Below are positions 35,605 through 43,805 of a stretch of 64,000 bases of DNA, piece by piece. Source of the DNA: an uncultured Bacillota bacterium (GTDB lineage Bacteria > Bacillota > Clostridia > Oscillospirales > Oscillospiraceae); contig CAMTMZ010000006.1 of the NCBI GenBank assembly GCA_947073765.1, positions 18,975-82,974 of the forward strand. The letters run 5' to 3'. The notes beneath the pieces are model-generated. The model was not told the DNA's origin, searched no databases, and saw only the letters and a program-made list of their open reading frames with translations. Every line of letters starts with the position of its first letter. Positions within the stretch are counted from its first letter, which is position 1. The position numbers and the translations under genes are program-made.

Positions 35605-36306
35605 TTATTTATCTGCAGTCAGCCAGGCTCCCGCAACAACAGCGGCCAACTTTCGTTGGTAGTTTTCGTCCCGCAATAACGCTTCTTCTTCTGGATTGGT
35701 AAGAAACCCACACTCGATGAGGATAGCCGGACAGGTGATGTGGTTCATAATATAAACGGTATCAGGAATCTGCTTGGCAACCCGTTCGTTGTCAGCTTGT
35801 AAGGCGGCTTTTATACTGTTTTGAAAATGTTCCGCCAAATCCTGTGAACCCTGGGTTGGGGCGTAAAAGACATGGGTTCCATGATAGCGGCTGCTGGGGT
35901 AAGTATTTTGATGGATGCTCAGGAGGGTTCCTCCCTCCACCTCCTCAATAGCTGACACCCGGTTTTCCAGGTCAGATCGTTTCTTCTCCCGCAATGTGTT
36001 GGCGCTGCTGTTGTGAAGAGATATGTCCTCCTCTCGGAGCAGTATCGGATCCACTCCGTACATTCCCAATACGTCCCGTAGCTTGAGTACGATTGCCAGA
36101 TTGAACCGGCTTTCCGGGACTCCAGTGATAGAGACCGCCCCTCCGTCCTCACCCCCGTGCCCCGCATCCAATACCAGAGGCTGTGCACGCCCAAAAAGTG
36201 CCGGCTCCATTGCTGGCTTGGCAATATTGTTCAGCCGGCTTATCGCCAGGGCCAGCAGAACAACCGTTCCCAAAAGCGCTCCGGCCAGCAGGACTCCCTT
36301 TTTCAA
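35605..36306 (-). CDS. N-acetylmuramoyl-L-alanine amidase (CwlD-like)
   Basis: A 233-residue Amidase_3 enzyme with an N-terminal membrane anchor (GVLLAGALLGTVVLLALA). Zinc ligands are in LDAGHGGEDGG, the Glu in PESRFNLA and the His in LSIHQNTY; the catalytic Glu is in ILIECGFLTN. Length and N-terminal anchor fit CwlD, which makes muramic delta-lactam in the spore cortex. The start is TTG at 36306, 8 bases after ggagg; a GTG at 36315 would use that same sequence as coding. It is divergent from the cotJ genes, in keeping with a sporulation role. Confidence 0.85.
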   Translation of the reverse strand: MKKGVLLAGALLGTVVLLALAISRLNNIAKPAMEPALFGRAQPLVLDAGHGGEDGGAVSITGVPESRFNLAIVLKLRDVLGMYGVDPILLREEDISLHNSSANTLREKKRSDLENRVSAIEEVEGGTLLSIHQNTYPSSRYHGTHVFYAPTQGSQDLAEHFQNSIKAALQADNERVAKQIPDTVYIMNHITCPAILIECGFLTNPEEEALLRDENYQRKLAAVVAGAWLTADK

Positions 36307-36453
36307 TATGACCACCTCCCCCCTATCTTATGGGCACCGGCCGTTTGGTATGCGTGTACCTCTTGGAGCCGCAATACATAGAATGATCTGAGGGGGACGC
36401 TGTGCGCTCCCTGTGCCCGTCCTCCTTGTATTGAATGAAGGAGGGAATTTCCC
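36307..36453. other. Divergent control region, amidase / cotJ
   Basis: Spacer of 147 bases between two genes expected to be sporulation controlled. I see no vegetative promoter; candidate -10 sequences of the SigE/SigK type (such as aatacata near 36373) are too weak to call. Confidence 0.35.
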
Positions 36454-36963
36454 TTGTTTATGGAAAATAGCAATGCCTCCCGGCCCGTTACCATGACTGC
36501 AGGTGGGACAAATACGGCCCAAACAAACCAGACTGGCTGTCCAGACTCCAACGGAACCTTGCCATCCTGTGCGGGGCTGGCAGTACCCTATGTGCCTTTT
36601 CAACAGAACAATCCCCAGAAGTATGCCCAGAGCGAGGCGCTGAGCAATGGCACTCTCTTCCCCGGGCTGAATCTGCCCTTCCGTCTGGCGGTAGAGGGCT
36701 CCTCTTTACCCGCCACACCCCTGGCCGAGCTACAGGCACTGGAATTTGTAGTGCTGGAGTTGAATCTTTACCTTGACACCCACAAAGATGATACCGAAGC
36801 GTTCAATCTGTTTAAGCAGTTTTCCGCCATGGAAAAGGCGGCGAAAGCGGCTTATGAATCCAAATATGGCCCTGTCACAACGCAGGGAGCAGCTGTTGGT
36901 GACAGATATCAGTGGTTATCTGACCCCTGGCCCTGGAATTTTGCGCAGAATGAGGTGAAATAA
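36454..36963 (+). CDS. cotJA-cotJB: Spore coat protein, CotJA-CotJB fusion
   Basis: A 169-residue protein that joins two coat proteins that are usually separate. Residues about 33-78 match CotJA (LAVPYVPFQQNN, EALSNGTLFPGLNLPF), residues about 88-165 match CotJB (LQALEFVVLELNLYLDTHKDD ... YGP ... PWPWNF). The start is TTG at 36454, 8 bases behind aaggaggg; an ATG two codons on is possible. It is directly followed by cotJC. CotJ proteins form an inner coat complex in which CotJC is a manganese catalase. Confidence 0.85.
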   Translation: MFMENSNASRPVTMTAGGTNTAQTNQTGCPDSNGTLPSCAGLAVPYVPFQQNNPQKYAQSEALSNGTLFPGLNLPFRLAVEGSSLPATPLAELQALEFVVLELNLYLDTHKDDTEAFNLFKQFSAMEKAAKAAYESKYGPVTTQGAAVGDRYQWLSDPWPWNFAQNEVK

Positions 36964-37206
36964 ATGTTCCACTATGAAAAAAAACTTCAATTCCCAGTAA
37001 AAATTACCACCCCCAACCCTAAACTGGCCGCATTCATTATCAGTCAGTACGGTGGGCCCGATGGTGAGCTGGGCGCCTCTATGCGCTACCTGTCTCAGCG
37101 GTACTCCATGCCTTACGCTGAGGCTAAGGGACTGCTCACCGACATTGGTACTGAGGGTTCATTCTGTGACTGGTGCAGATTTTTCAGCATGAAAGTCCAC
37201 TTTTGA
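36964..37206 (+). pseudogene. cotJC: cotJC (manganese catalase) interrupted by a recombinase element
   Basis: The first 64 codons (MFHYEKKLQFPVKI through GGPDGEL and KGLLTDIGTE) are clear CotJC. After GTE at about 37155 the sequence diverges into 16 foreign residues (GSFCDWCRFF and on) and stops; intact CotJC continues with a Glu-rich helix holding metal ligands. The 3' part is not found anywhere else in the window. The break coincides with the end of a large serine recombinase gene on the other strand. It could be a permanently broken gene or one rejoined by excision during sporulation. Start ATG directly after the upstream stop, behind gaggtg. Confidence 0.85.
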
Positions 37207-38735
37207 GACAAAAAATTGAGATAAACCTCCACTTTTCGGTTTTTATATACCACCATCTGGTCCAAAACGTTTTTGTAGAACGCCTCACTGTCTGTCCTGC
37301 CATTTACAATGTCGGTTACTTGATGGCCTATGGTCTCCCTCAGTTGTTCTGTCTCGTAGGTGATGCTCCCTCTAGATCGCACCGTCTCAAGCCGCTTTTG
37401 GAGCATTTCCAACTCTCTGTCATATCGCTGATTGACCAGCTGCATCTCCTCTTTTGTAATCTGCTTGGAAAAGAACGCATCCAGCACATCCGTCTTTTTC
37501 TGGTTCAGTTGGCCAATCTCATATTCCAATTCCTCAATCCGGTCCACAGTCCCATCCTCACTCACCCGAATGGCCTCGAACGCAAGGGATGTGACATTTT
37601 GGATAATCCCCTCCCGATCCATTCGCAGCGTTGCCAAGGACTGCCTCAGGATATCCATAGCCAACTCCTCCCGCAGGAGTTTTCCTATATCGCAGCCCAC
37701 CTCATTGCCTTGAGCGTCAACATGTTTTCGTCCTTCAGATGTGGCAGTGTAGCAGCTCCAACGCCTGTAAAGGGAACCATCTTTGCGGTGTTTTTTCCGT
37801 GATACAAAGCTGGCTCCACACTCTCCACATTTTATTTTACCGCTGAATACGTAACGGTTGGAATGCCCCTTCCCTAGCTTACTGCTGCGGTCCCGTTTTT
37901 TCAGCTCCTGCTGTACGGTATCCCACAGCTTCCGATCAATGATGGGCTCATGGTGATTTCGAATGATGACCAGTTCCTCCTCGCCATGGTTGTACTTTTT
38001 AGTATGGCTTAAGTAATCGGGGGTAAATGTTTTTTTCTGAACCAAATCCCCCACATACTTTTCGTTCTTTAAAATTTTTACGATGTGGGAATTAGACCAC
38101 TTCACGTTACCGCTGTAGGTCCGGTATCCCGCTTCGCGAAGCTCCCGGGCGATGACAGTAGTCCCTTTTTTTTCTACGCCATATTTGTAGAAGATCAGCC
38201 TAACAACCTCCGCCCCCTCCGGATTTAATGTCAGGTATCCTCCCTTTACATCATATCCCAGGAGCGATCTTCCGAATACAACCCCCTGCTCCATCCGCCG
38301 GGTCTGTCCCCATTTTACCCGGGCGGAGGTTTTGCGGCTCTCCTCCTGGGCCAGAGAGCCCATAATGGATAGGCGCAGCTCAGAATCTGGCTCCAGCGTG
38401 CTGATACCGTCGTTTACAAAGACTACCCCTATGTTCAGCACTCTCAGTTCTCGGGTATAGGTGATGGTGTCTAAAATATTCCGGGAGAATCGGCTGACCT
38501 CCTTGGTGAGGATGATTTGAAATTTTCCCTGGTGGGCGTCAGCGATCATCTGGTTGAAGGCTGCCCGCTTTTTTGTGGAGGTACCGGTTATCCCTTCATC
38601 AGCGTAGACTTGGTACAGTTCCCAGTTCGGCTGGCGGTCGATATACTCCTTAAAATAACGCTGCTGACTCTCAAAGGAGTTGGCCTGATCTTTGTGGTCT
38701 GTAGATACGCGGCAGTAGGCAGCTGCTTTTATCAT
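37113..38735 (-). CDS. Large serine recombinase
   Basis: A 540-residue site-specific recombinase. The resolvase domain has YCRVSTD with nucleophile S11 and VSRFSRN, followed by the recombinase domain (LNPEGAEVVRLIF), a zinc ribbon (CGECGASFVSRK ... C) and a C-terminal coiled coil. The last 14 or so codons lie beyond the junction, on the antisense strand of cotJC, so the C-terminus would change after excision. Such enzymes integrate phages, ICEs and skin-like elements. The ribosome site is gagaggtg. Intact. Confidence 0.93.
   Translation of the reverse strand: MIKAAAYCRVSTDHKDQANSFESQQRYFKEYIDRQPNWELYQVYADEGITGTSTKKRAAFNQMIADAHQGKFQIILTKEVSRFSRNILDTITYTRELRVLNIGVVFVNDGISTLEPDSELRLSIMGSLAQEESRKTSARVKWGQTRRMEQGVVFGRSLLGYDVKGGYLTLNPEGAEVVRLIFYKYGVEKKGTTVIARELREAGYRTYSGNVKWSNSHIVKILKNEKYVGDLVQKKTFTPDYLSHTKKYNHGEEELVIIRNHHEPIIDRKLWDTVQQELKKRDRSSKLGKGHSNRYVFSGKIKCGECGASFVSRKKHRKDGSLYRRWSCYTATSEGRKHVDAQGNEVGCDIGKLLREELAMDILRQSLATLRMDREGIIQNVTSLAFEAIRVSEDGTVDRIEELEYEIGQLNQKKTDVLDAFFSKQITKEEMQLVNQRYDRELEMLQKRLETVRSRGSITYETEQLRETIGHQVTDIVNGRTDSEAFYKNVLDQMVVYKNRKVEVYLNFLSQKWTFMLKNLHQSQNEPSVPMSVSSPLASA
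37150..37160. other. Attachment-site junction in cotJC
   Basis: The homology to CotJC stops at the codons for Gly-Thr-Glu (GGTACTGAG, 37147-37155). The crossover of the serine recombinase must lie here. No second copy of this core with the 3' half of cotJC is seen to the right, so the other end of the element is not identified. Confidence 0.7.
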
Positions 38736-38814
38736 GGCAGTTCACCTCTCAAATATTTTTTGAGTTGTAACCTGGTGCGGTTACATACAACACATCGCAT
38801 TGGGCTTTAAATGT

Positions 38815-39027
38815 CTATTTTATCTGATCTGTTAGCTTTTCTTCAGCATAGCGGTACTGCATTTCATTTAATACACCTTTGGCCTTCAGTGCCAGCAGAA
38901 CGGCACGCTGGTACTCAAACAGAAATTGATTGTCGGTCTCTTTGGTGACCCTGTGATCGTTTTCAATCCTGATAAGCCCTGCCTGTTCCCTCACTCCACC
39001 ACTCCCCTTTATCTCAAGGGTATGCAT
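38815..39027 (-). CDS. Small recombinase-associated protein (SHOCT-like)
   Basis: A 70-residue protein ending FEYQRAVLLALKAKGVLNEMQYRYAEEKL, a short helical tail like SHOCT-type segments found in small proteins next to large serine recombinases of Clostridia. It is 79 bases upstream of the recombinase gene on the same strand. The start (ATG at 39027) has only a weak ribosome site. Its role is unknown, perhaps control of recombination direction. Confidence 0.55.
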   Translation of the reverse strand: MHTLEIKGSGGVREQAGLIRIENDHRVTKETDNQFLFEYQRAVLLALKAKGVLNEMQYRYAEEKLTDQIK

Positions 39028-39289
39028 AGGACAGGCCTATTTTGTCTGGCAGATTTCCTCCGAACAAAAAAGTTTGGTTTTTGGGGCTTATATGAAATTT
39101 GCCTGTGCTCGCCAATGACGAACTTTTGTTGATCTTTTCCTTTTTCTGATCGAAATGATCCTGAAAATGATGATTGTTGACATAGATGTTTTCATACCTG
39201 TCATCTCGTATCATCTGCAGTATATTTAAGCCGAGTGTGACAGCAAGCACATTTCATCAGAAAAGATGTACTGCCTGGCCGAAAATTGT
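39028..39289. other. Spacer between recombinase element and phosphoramidate operon
   Basis: AT-rich; an open frame on the minus strand (39014-39250, 78 codons) has no recognisable sequence or ribosome site and is not called. The right end of the recombinase element may lie here. Confidence 0.35.
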
Positions 39290-39333
39290 AAAAAAAGCCC
39301 CTTGGCTAAACGGTGATTTCAGCCAAGGGGTTT
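39290..39333 (-). terminator. Terminator of the phosphoramidate operon
   Basis: On the minus strand AAACCCCTTGGCT and AGCCAAGGGGCTT pair around a 13-base loop, followed by a run of T. It comes 13 bases after the PHP gene stop. Confidence 0.85.
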
Positions 39334-39345
39334 ATAACTGATACC

Positions 39346-40167
39346 TCAGTTCTCTATTAACCAATCCAGGTTTAATGCTAAAGTGGACATACATATATTC
39401 GGCTTTATCAACTCCCCATGGAAGTCACTGCCACCAGTGAGATACAGTCCATACTTCTCAGCTAGATGAAAGTAAAAAGCTTGTTGTTCCGGAGTATATT
39501 GGGGATAGAAACATTCTATTGCGTCCAGTCCGTAACTGGCCAATTCCTGTATGATGCTCTCTAATGTTTCATTATCCACTCTGATCTGATTAGGATGGGC
39601 CAAAGATACCCATCCTCCGGCCTTCTTAATGGCCTCAACACAAACTCGTGCTGCCGGCTTAGGCCGCTCAACTTGCTGATGAAATTCCTCTGTATCCAGA
39701 TAGCGGCCAAAAGCCTCTCTACTGTCAGACACATAGCCACGACGTATCAACGCTTGCGCAAAGTGGGGCCGTCCTACAATATTTCCGCCGGCCAATTCCT
39801 CCACTTCGGCGAGGGACACCTCTACACCCTGTTCCTTCAAATAGGAGATAATACGTGGTGCACGTTGGTCTCGTCCCGCTTTCAGGTCTCCACATAGAAC
39901 AGCCAAAGTGTAATCATTTGGGTCAAAGCCATAACCCAAAATATGAAAAGTATGGTACTCCTTAGCGGCGAATTCTATGCCCCGAATAACCCGAAGCTTC
40001 AAACGCTCTCCTGCCAAGACTGCTTCATCCAGACCATCCACCGTATCGTGGTCTGTAATGGCCAGCACTTCCAGACCCTGGTCTTTCGCCAAATGTACCA
40101 GCTCTGTTGGAGTGTACTGGCCGTCGGAGGCAGTCGAGTGAGTGTGCAAATCAGCCAGTACAGTCAT
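39346..40167 (-). CDS. PHP-domain phosphatase, nucleoside 3',5'-bisphosphate type
   Basis: A 273-residue PHP-family metal phosphatase of the YciV/TrpH group. Metal-binding motifs are DLHTHSTASDG, AITDHDTVDG, GIEFAA, GRPHFAQALI, SLAHP and GGSDFHG. Enzymes of this group remove the 3'-phosphate from nucleoside 3',5'-bisphosphates and trim RNA 5' ends. As the last gene of the operon, overlapping the cytidylyltransferase by four bases, a likely substrate is cytidine 3',5'-bisphosphate released when the phosphoramidate is transferred. That role is inferred. Confidence 0.82.
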   Translation of the reverse strand: MTVLADLHTHSTASDGQYTPTELVHLAKDQGLEVLAITDHDTVDGLDEAVLAGERLKLRVIRGIEFAAKEYHTFHILGYGFDPNDYTLAVLCGDLKAGRDQRAPRIISYLKEQGVEVSLAEVEELAGGNIVGRPHFAQALIRRGYVSDSREAFGRYLDTEEFHQQVERPKPAARVCVEAIKKAGGWVSLAHPNQIRVDNETLESIIQELASYGLDAIECFYPQYTPEQQAFYFHLAEKYGLYLTGGSDFHGELIKPNICMSTLALNLDWLIEN

Positions 40168-40901
40168 AGCACATCTCCAAAATACTCCTCATAAACTGCA
40201 ATATCATGTTCCGAGTCGCACTCTAGCCAGAGTTCGTCCGTAGAAATGGTTTGGATGTCATATCCCCTTTGAACAAGCTCATGGAGAAGAGTTGTCATAT
40301 CCAGCTGGTTCAGAGGTTTAGCCAGTGTTTGGCGAATGGTCTCTTCTACCCAGCTCCAACTCTCTGGTGTAAACCTTAATAGTCCCATAAACTGACCCTG
40401 AATATCCTTGGGATCCTGGGGTTCTTTCCCAATCTCCTGCAAGAGGCCGTTCTCGTTTACTCGAAAGGTCTCCAAATCCTTTAGGGGATTGTTCATCCGC
40501 TTTTCCCACAGAGACCAATATCCGCTGTAGGAGGTGATAGCCAGGGGCTCAGAGCAGTCTATCAGCACCTGGACCACCTTGGAAGAAAAAACAATGTCTG
40601 AGTAGCAAACAATACAGGGCTCGCGTTTAAGCCATTCCTCCGCCATGGTCAGAGAGTAGAACATGTTCGTCTTTTCCCAGTTCTCATTGTGAAAGTATGT
40701 TACGCCAGGAATATCAAACATATTGCTGCAATACCCGGTTACAATAGCGATATCCTCTCTGGAAATTTTTGCCTGATCCAGGGTATCAAGGCAGCGATCC
40801 AACAATGTTTTACCTTGGAGAGTACACATACATTTGGGCCGATCTTTGGTCCGCATCCCCAATCGGCTGCCTCGTCCGGCCGCTAAGATAATCACTTTCA
40901 C
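40164..40901 (-). CDS. Nucleotidyltransferase, phosphoglutamine cytidylyltransferase candidate
   Basis: A 245-residue GT-A-fold nucleotidyltransferase with LAAGRGSRLG (7-16) and the sugar/amine-phosphate type RPKCM with K23. In place, size and neighbours it corresponds to Campylobacter jejuni Cj1416, which uses CTP and glutamine N-phosphate to form CDP-glutamine; family alternatives are LicC-type choline-phosphate or sugar-phosphate transferases. Overlaps its neighbours on both sides by four bases (ATGA type). Confidence 0.78.
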   Translation of the reverse strand: MKVIILAAGRGSRLGMRTKDRPKCMCTLQGKTLLDRCLDTLDQAKISREDIAIVTGYCSNMFDIPGVTYFHNENWEKTNMFYSLTMAEEWLKREPCIVCYSDIVFSSKVVQVLIDCSEPLAITSYSGYWSLWEKRMNNPLKDLETFRVNENGLLQEIGKEPQDPKDIQGQFMGLLRFTPESWSWVEETIRQTLAKPLNQLDMTTLLHELVQRGYDIQTISTDELWLECDSEHDIAVYEEYFGDVL

Positions 40902-41494
40902 AACGAAAACACTTCCTTTATTAACTGAATATCTCCTGTTCTAAGTGGATAATACCGTTCCGGATGCCACATAATTCCTCGAATCCAGGAAAAATTCTCA
41001 TGTCTCACCGCCTCCAATACCCCATCAGCACTCCATGCCGTAGGAATCAGCGGAAAGTCACAGGCAGTTGTTCCCCAGCTGTGGAAGCTGTTCACCCTGT
41101 CTCCATTGGACAGAGGATGTTCCACCCGAACATGCTCTTCAATCCTCTGAAGGGGAGTTCCAAAGTAATCCAGTATCATTTGCATTCCTCGGCAGACACC
41201 CAGCACAGGGACATGTTTTTCTACCGCGGTTCGGATCAAAAACCGCTCCACCTCATCTCGTTCTGGGGCATCACCACCGTAAACCGCCAGATCATTACCA
41301 CCTGTCAGTAAAAAACCGTTGGGCCTTTGAGTCTTCAACAATTCTTTCACCGTAGCCGAGTGATTTGGCAGAAGGAGCGGCAGAAAGCCGCATATTTCCG
41401 CTAAAATGGTCCATTCCTGGGATAGTGCGTCCCGTCGTTCCCCAATATCTTTTATGGATTCCACACGCTGGGTAAGAGCTATTATTTTCCTCAT
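40898..41494 (-). CDS. Class I amidotransferase-like hydrolase (CDP-glutamine hydrolase candidate)
   Basis: A 198-residue PuuD/gamma-glutamyl-GABA-hydrolase-like enzyme with the full triad: C101 (GVCRGMQ), H177 and E179 (WHPER). Size and neighbours fit Cj1417, which hydrolyses CDP-L-glutamine to cytidine diphosphoramidate and glutamate. The ATG at 41494 overlaps the stop of the kinase gene by four bases; the longer frame upstream is antisense-like and unconserved. Confidence 0.8.
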   Translation of the reverse strand: MRKIIALTQRVESIKDIGERRDALSQEWTILAEICGFLPLLLPNHSATVKELLKTQRPNGFLLTGGNDLAVYGGDAPERDEVERFLIRTAVEKHVPVLGVCRGMQMILDYFGTPLQRIEEHVRVEHPLSNGDRVNSFHSWGTTACDFPLIPTAWSADGVLEAVRHENFSWIRGIMWHPERYYPLRTGDIQLIKEVFSL

Positions 41495-43800
41495 AATACT
41501 ACCACAGTCCGGTTCTTGCAATCCAGAGCAATGCGCTGGGCAGAGGCATAGCGGGCAAACTGCTTCTCTCCAACCCCAATTACCGCTGGAATTCCGAACT
41601 CCGCCGCTCGAATGGCCATATGAGAATTGGCTCCGCCATATGCGGTAATAAAACCGGCAATATTGTGAGAAAATATCCAATCATAGCCAGGGTCGGCTCC
41701 ACGGATCAGGACCAGTTTACCTGTCAACTCCTCCTCTGCGGGAAGCAGAACTGTCCGTGCTGAACAGCAGCTCTGGGTAATGAAGTTCGGACTTCCGTTT
41801 GGCATGAAAAAACTGTACACCTGCTCCTCCCTCCACAGGAGAGGAGGCAGAGTAATACCGGCCGCCGCTTGTTCCATCTGTCTTCCTTCCAGGATGGAGC
41901 TCCTCATAACTGCTTCCAAATCTCCCGCGTTGGAATATGCTTCCATGATCCTTTGAATAGTTACATGGGATATGTCCTCCCGGCTCAGGCCGCAGCTTTC
42001 TCCTAAGTCGGCCAACAGCTCCAGCACATCGGACAATGTGTGTGTAAAGATAAATTTAGCGTACTCACGGCCTTCGATTGCGTGCTGGATAAAATGAAAG
42101 AGAGATAAAACATCGGTTTTTAACTGATGTTTCTCCAGCATATGCTGGAGGTTTTCATACTGCGTCAGGGACAATTTAAATGGGTACGTTTCCTCTGCCC
42201 TGTCTTCTCTGACATGACTGAAGTCAAAATACCTCTCTTTGTCCTGATCGTACCTGGGGGAGCAGATATCATAGGTTCCAGGCCGCAGATGTCCGTACCG
42301 CTTCAAAAACGCCTCAGGAGAGAGGGTGGACAAATCCTGGGAGATATTCTTGCCCACGGTAGACAGGCTATTCATATATGCTGCCCGCTCCTCCTCCGTC
42401 AATACTCCAGCTGATACCATAGAACGCAGGAACTCCACAGCAATAAATCCAGCCCGAGCCAAACCCGCAAAAGGCAAAGTGCCGTACCGTTTGCAGTATT
42501 CCAGCAGCCAGTAGATCTTATCCCCTGTTCCCAAACCGCTGTTTATAATCTCCTGACGTTTCTGACCAAGAATCTCTATCTTTGCAGCATCTTTTTTCCA
42601 CAGCCCATCTTCACAGATGATTGAGTTGGTCAAATCGCTCAGACATTCTGTCAGACAGGCACACTCATCCTCTGTGAAGCAATTGTTCAACAGTATTTTT
42701 ACTCGCTCTGGCAGGTCAAATGTATAACAGGTAAAGGCAATTTCAAACTCTACTTTATCATGAAACTCTGGGTGTTTCCGGAGTCGATTCAGGTAATACT
42801 CTGCCAGCTTCTCCGCGAGAGGCTCGGGAAGAGTTTTGGGCATAAAGGAGTTGAAGCTTACTCGAGTGTCTATGTAGGGTAGCCCCAGAAAATTGACCAT
42901 CAATGGAAAAGAGCGCAGATTTCGGTATCCATAGTTGTCCCGCTGATAGGCCCAAACACCGTTGGTAATTATCTCTTTGTATAGGCTCAGTGCCAGCGCC
43001 CGGGGCCGAACACCGATCATTTCCGCCGGATTCCAGTCCGGCATAATCCCATAGATTGTCTGCCGTCCACACAAGTCTGGGTGAGGCATGATCGAGGCGC
43101 ACAGCTTTGCCCTGATCTGCTCCAGACATTGCCTCTGCTCCTCCAAGTCAGCCAAAGGCTTCGTCAGTACTAATGGCCGAACCTGAAGAAGATACAGCTT
43201 TTCCTCTGAAACAGCAAACTCAATGTCCAGCGCAGGTTGTTGGAACAATTCTTCCAATTCCTGACACAGGTCAATCACACGGTCCAGCGGGGCAGGAGGC
43301 GGCTTAAGTGAGCCCTTGAAGTGATAGAATGTCTCAAGTTCCTGTCCAGTTCCATCGGTAACAGAGCTGGTAGAGCCGGTAGAAGCGTCATAGTTCAGGA
43401 TAAAATAGTTTCCTCCAGTGTTTGGATCCGCGGTGAAAGCCACACCGCATAACTCTACAGAGGTTAAGAAGGGCTGGACGAACACTTGGTTTTCCAGATC
43501 GGGGCCCATGGCCGCCACAACCTGTTCCACCGCATGAAGAATATCCTCCTCACTTTTCACATCCGGGATAGAAAGAAATTTTCCCGCATTTGAACACTCT
43601 GCCATATCCTCATTCTTCGCACTGCTGCGGACGATGAGCGTTTTTCCAAGTAGTCCGTTCCTGTGCAGCATGGAAAGTATTTGTCCAGGATCCTTTTCCA
43701 CCTCACCGGTTGTCAGGCACACCTGTGGAAGCACCTCTGCCGCTTTAAGCTGACCGTATAGGGCTCGCAATGTGTCTGCTTTTGTTGTAAATTGCAACAT
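41491..43800 (-). CDS. PEP-synthase-like kinase, L-glutamine kinase candidate
   Basis: A 769-residue protein with an N-terminal ATP-grasp domain of the pyruvate phosphate dikinase type (IVRSSAKNEDMAECSNAGKF), a long middle domain unlike PEP synthase, and a C-terminal phosphohistidine domain with TAYGGANSHMAIRAAEFGIPA-type sequence, phosphorylated His at 727. This layout and length match Cj1418, which phosphorylates the amide nitrogen of glutamine. The ATG at 43800 starts 5 bases after the methyltransferase stop; an in-frame TTG at 43830 lies inside that gene. Confidence 0.8.
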   Translation of the reverse strand: MLQFTTKADTLRALYGQLKAAEVLPQVCLTTGEVEKDPGQILSMLHRNGLLGKTLIVRSSAKNEDMAECSNAGKFLSIPDVKSEEDILHAVEQVVAAMGPDLENQVFVQPFLTSVELCGVAFTADPNTGGNYFILNYDASTGSTSSVTDGTGQELETFYHFKGSLKPPPAPLDRVIDLCQELEELFQQPALDIEFAVSEEKLYLLQVRPLVLTKPLADLEEQRQCLEQIRAKLCASIMPHPDLCGRQTIYGIMPDWNPAEMIGVRPRALALSLYKEIITNGVWAYQRDNYGYRNLRSFPLMVNFLGLPYIDTRVSFNSFMPKTLPEPLAEKLAEYYLNRLRKHPEFHDKVEFEIAFTCYTFDLPERVKILLNNCFTEDECACLTECLSDLTNSIICEDGLWKKDAAKIEILGQKRQEIINSGLGTGDKIYWLLEYCKRYGTLPFAGLARAGFIAVEFLRSMVSAGVLTEEERAAYMNSLSTVGKNISQDLSTLSPEAFLKRYGHLRPGTYDICSPRYDQDKERYFDFSHVREDRAEETYPFKLSLTQYENLQHMLEKHQLKTDVLSLFHFIQHAIEGREYAKFIFTHTLSDVLELLADLGESCGLSREDISHVTIQRIMEAYSNAGDLEAVMRSSILEGRQMEQAAAGITLPPLLWREEQVYSFFMPNGSPNFITQSCCSARTVLLPAEEELTGKLVLIRGADPGYDWIFSHNIAGFITAYGGANSHMAIRAAEFGIPAVIGVGEKQFARYASAQRIALDCKNRTVVVL

Positions 43801-43805
43801 ATTTG

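Noticed and set aside
39014..39250. A 78-codon frame upstream of the small recombinase-associated gene
   Set aside because: No ribosome site, no recognisable sequence and overlap with the start of the next gene; may be junction DNA.
39336..39352. ACTGAGG near 39345 as the second attachment site of the serine recombinase
   Set aside because: Only seven bases agree with the core at 37147-37157, in inverted orientation, inside the end of the PHP gene; chance is the better explanation.
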